Assembly: GCF_036178845.1 (NCBI RefSeq)
Contig: NZ_CP108070.1
Span: 11,718,001 to 11,782,000 of the forward strand
Direction: 5' to 3'
DNA length: 64,000 nt
From: Streptomyces sp. NBC_00271
GTDB taxonomy: Bacteria; Actinomycetota; Actinomycetes; Streptomycetales; Streptomycetaceae
In this document: positions 62,401-64,000 of the stretch, in pieces
Numbering within the stretch: the first letter of the stretch is position 1
Layout: every line of letters begins with the position of its first letter
The notes under the pieces: generated by a model
Seen by the model: only the letters and a program-made list of their open reading frames with translations
Told to the model about the DNA's origin: nothing
Databases searched by the model: none
Position numbers and translations under genes: made by a program

Positions 62401-62854
62401 CGCGGTCAGTCGAGGATGCGGAACACCGGCCCGCTTCTACGCGGCTGGCCGGCGGTGCGAAGCGCACCGTCCGTAGCGCAGCAGCGAAACGCAGGTGGGG
62501 TTCACTGGCCGGGGGCCGCCGGGCCCATGCCGCCGACGGTGGAGGGCGACGACCGGCGCGGAACGTCGGGCGCACGGCTGCAAAAGTCGGCTTCTGGACG
62601 GGCCGGGGGCTGGCCGCAGTCGGTCTCGCGGCCGGGGACGTGGTGACCGAGCGGCAGGCCGAACTGCCGCTGGGGGAAGGCCGGCACCCGGACGCCGACC
62701 GGATCGGGCGCGAGCGCCTGGACGCGGGCAAGAGCCCGGCTGAGGCGCGGCGGGCGACGGTGCTGGGCAGGCCCGTCGAGCACAACCGGTCGGAGCGCAC
62801 CGAGAAGGCGAAGGAACGGTCGCCCTGGCTGGCGGGACTGACGTCCCATGGATG
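62401..62854. other. Gap with a coding-like but unassigned stretch
   Basis: A plus-strand frame near 62560-62830 (AAKVGFWTGRGLAAVGLAAG, DADRIGRERLDAGKSPAEARRATV) has protein-like composition, but no start, ribosome site or recognised family. It may be a relic. Nothing else was seen. Confidence 0.3.
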
Positions 62855-63008
62855 GTGCCCGTCACGTTCGAGCTGGTGCAGGGCCCGGGCCGGAGCGCCG
62901 GCGGTGGTGTCGTGGCCGGCGATGAGCAGGGTCATGGTGCGGCTGCGGATCTGCTCGTCGCTCTGGACGGCTTCGCTGGGGTCCGTCGGCGGCCGGGTGA
63001 GGAACGGG
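62855..63008 (-). pseudogene. Cytochrome P450 fragment (I helix)
   Basis: On the minus strand the codons read FLTRPPTDPSEAVQSDEQIRS then MTLLIAGHDTTAGAPARALHQLE. AGHDTT is the oxygen-activating I-helix motif of P450s. No heme-binding Cys region, ExxR motif or N-terminus is present, so about 50 residues survive of a gene of about 400 codons. Confidence 0.72.
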
Positions 63009-63035
63009 GTGAATAACCTTGCGCAGACCCTAGGC

Positions 63036-63053
63036 GTACCGACTAGTCGGTAC
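63036..63053. promoter_or_regulatory. 18-base perfect palindrome upstream of the MFS gene
   Basis: GTACCGACTAGTCGGTAC lies 90 bases before the MFS start. The form (TACCGAC...GTCGGTA) is typical of TetR-family operators. No TetR gene is visible within the window nearby; it may follow beyond the end. Confidence 0.65.
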
Positions 63054-63143
63054 TAGCCTCTGGCCACGCTCTCGGAGCCGGGCGCAGCGCGCTCCCGTCG
63101 CCCCGACACCAACACCCGGTTTCCGTATCCCAGGAGGAACCGT

Positions 63144-64000
63144 ATGTCCGCCACTCCGACGGCGTTCGACGCCGGCAGACCCACGCCCGATGGGCCCGCC
63201 GTGGACGCCCGCGGCCCGCTGGCCCGGCTGTACCGCCGCGACCTGGCGGACTACCCGCCCACCGGTCGCCGTATGGCGTATCTCGCGATTGTGGTCATCA
63301 CCACCGTCGTCCTGTACTACATGCTGTACATCCAGTACGCGGTGGCGACGTCGATCATCACGCACTTCGACATGACGTACCGCTACTTCGTCTGGGTCTC
63401 GGTGATCGGCAACGCGATCGGGGCCTTCGCCTCGCTCGTGGCCGGTCTTGCGGACCGCTGGGGCCGGGCGAATCTGGTGGTCTACGGACTGCTGATCGCC
63501 GCGCTGCTGGTCTTCTTCGGGCTGCCGAACGCGGCGAACAAGACCGCCTATCTGGTGCTCTTCGCGCTCGTCAGCTTCGTCGAGGGCATCGTGCTGGTCG
63601 CCACCCCAGCCCTGATCAGGGACTTCTCCCCACAGCTCGGCCGGGCCACCGCGATGGGGTACTGGACGATGGGCCCGGTCATCGGCTCCCTGGTGGTCAC
63701 CACCGTCACCAGCAACACCCTCGACAGCGCCACCTGGCAGGACGAGCTGCGCTATTCGGCAATCGCCGGGTTCGTCGTCTTCGTCGTCGCGATCTTCGCG
63801 CTGCGCGAGCTGTCCCCGGCGCTGCGCGACCAGACCATGGTGTCGCTGCGGGACCGGGCACTGGTCGAGGCACGCGCCAAGGGACTGGACACCGAGGCGG
63901 TGCGCCGCGGCGAGTGGCGGCAGATGATGCGCCTGGACGTGCTGGGCTCGGCCTTCGCCATCGCCGTGTTCCTGCTGCTGTACTACGCGGCGGTCGGCAA
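63144..64000 (+). CDS. MFS transporter, 3' end outside window
   Basis: The first 285 residues of a major-facilitator transporter. After a hydrophilic N-terminus of about 40 residues come membrane segments at about 45-65, 78-100, 108-126, 131-153, 167-186 and 197-217. The loop 2-3 motif is GLADRWGRANLV (motif A type). A charged central loop (RDRALVEARAKGLDTEAVRRGEWRQMM) follows, then a seventh segment starts at the window end. AGGAGG precedes the ATG. The palindrome at 63036-63053 suggests TetR control. The substrate is unknown. Confidence 0.85.
   Translation, partial: MSATPTAFDAGRPTPDGPAVDARGPLARLYRRDLADYPPTGRRMAYLAIVVITTVVLYYMLYIQYAVATSIITHFDMTYRYFVWVSVIGNAIGAFASLVAGLADRWGRANLVVYGLLIAALLVFFGLPNAANKTAYLVLFALVSFVEGIVLVATPALIRDFSPQLGRATAMGYWTMGPVIGSLVVTTVTSNTLDSATWQDELRYSAIAGFVVFVVAIFALRELSPALRDQTMVSLRDRALVEARAKGLDTEAVRRGEWRQMMRLDVLGSAFAIAVFLLLYYAAVG

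Noticed and set aside
1-64000. tRNA or rRNA genes
   Set aside because: None was recognised on either strand by eye; a covariance scan would be decisive.

Overview
The window is high-GC actinobacterial DNA that reads as Streptomyces: strong third-position GC bias, many GTG and TTG starts behind GGAGG-type ribosome sites, and typical families (PAS-GAF-SpoIIE phosphatase, DUF5996, small hydrophobic protein, SAV_2336-type vWA protein, F420-dependent LLM oxidoreductases, Tat/Sec-secreted enzymes). It looks like an accessory part of the chromosome: no rRNA, tRNA or core operons, many regulator/enzyme pairs, several IS elements and many broken genes.

Layout. 0-1 kb: 3' part of an IS200/IS605-type tnpB with its right end. 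1.2-13 kb: small membrane and secreted proteins, NAD(P)-binding and alpha/beta-hydrolase enzymes, a WYL regulator, an MBL hydrolase, and a large PAS-GAF-PP2C-HATPase protein. 13.7-18.5 kb: a redox island (yceI, wrbA, marR, GMC oxidoreductase, LLM oxidoreductase) whose promoters share one inverted-repeat motif, so it looks like one MarR regulon. 19-23 kb: a benzoylformate-decarboxylase-like TPP enzyme with an SDR, then truncated pucR and lactate-monooxygenase genes and a second marR. 23.7-36 kb: a membrane protein/HTH pair, a Tat-exported hydrolase, an MFS-isochorismatase fusion divergent from lysR, an M24 aminopeptidase, an M9-type collagenase, a metallophosphoesterase and a terminator-ended structured RNA candidate.

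36.5-42.4 kb is an IS graveyard. A PEP-mutase-family gene is cut by an IS605-type element whose tnpB is itself split by an IS110-family element. Both IS110 ends, its CT core and the target can be reconstructed exactly. The non-coding left end carries short matches to the target and to the element's own ends, in the order expected for a bridge RNA.

42.4-53.5 kb is the most striking locus: a membrane NACHT ATPase divergent from a translationally coupled four-gene operon (alpha/beta hydrolase; caspase-like VMAP protein; MoxR AAA ATPase; 1495-residue protein). The last protein joins a vWA-like region, a STAND-like NTPase, a catalytically dead trypsin-like domain, a complete Crp/Fnr regulator and a TerD domain. 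It is best read as an elaborated vWA-MoxR-VMAP conflict system.

53.9-64 kb: a TetR gene with triplicated operator-like repeats, a secreted repeat protein, a VOC protein, a HINT/RNase-A-like toxin remnant with its probable immunity gene, a ku pseudogene, a divergent HxlR/NmrA pair, a second TnpB element carrying a divergent ribbon-helix-helix gene, a P450 remnant, and an MFS gene running off the end. Several genes carry single-base frameshifts, which may be decay or assembly indels.
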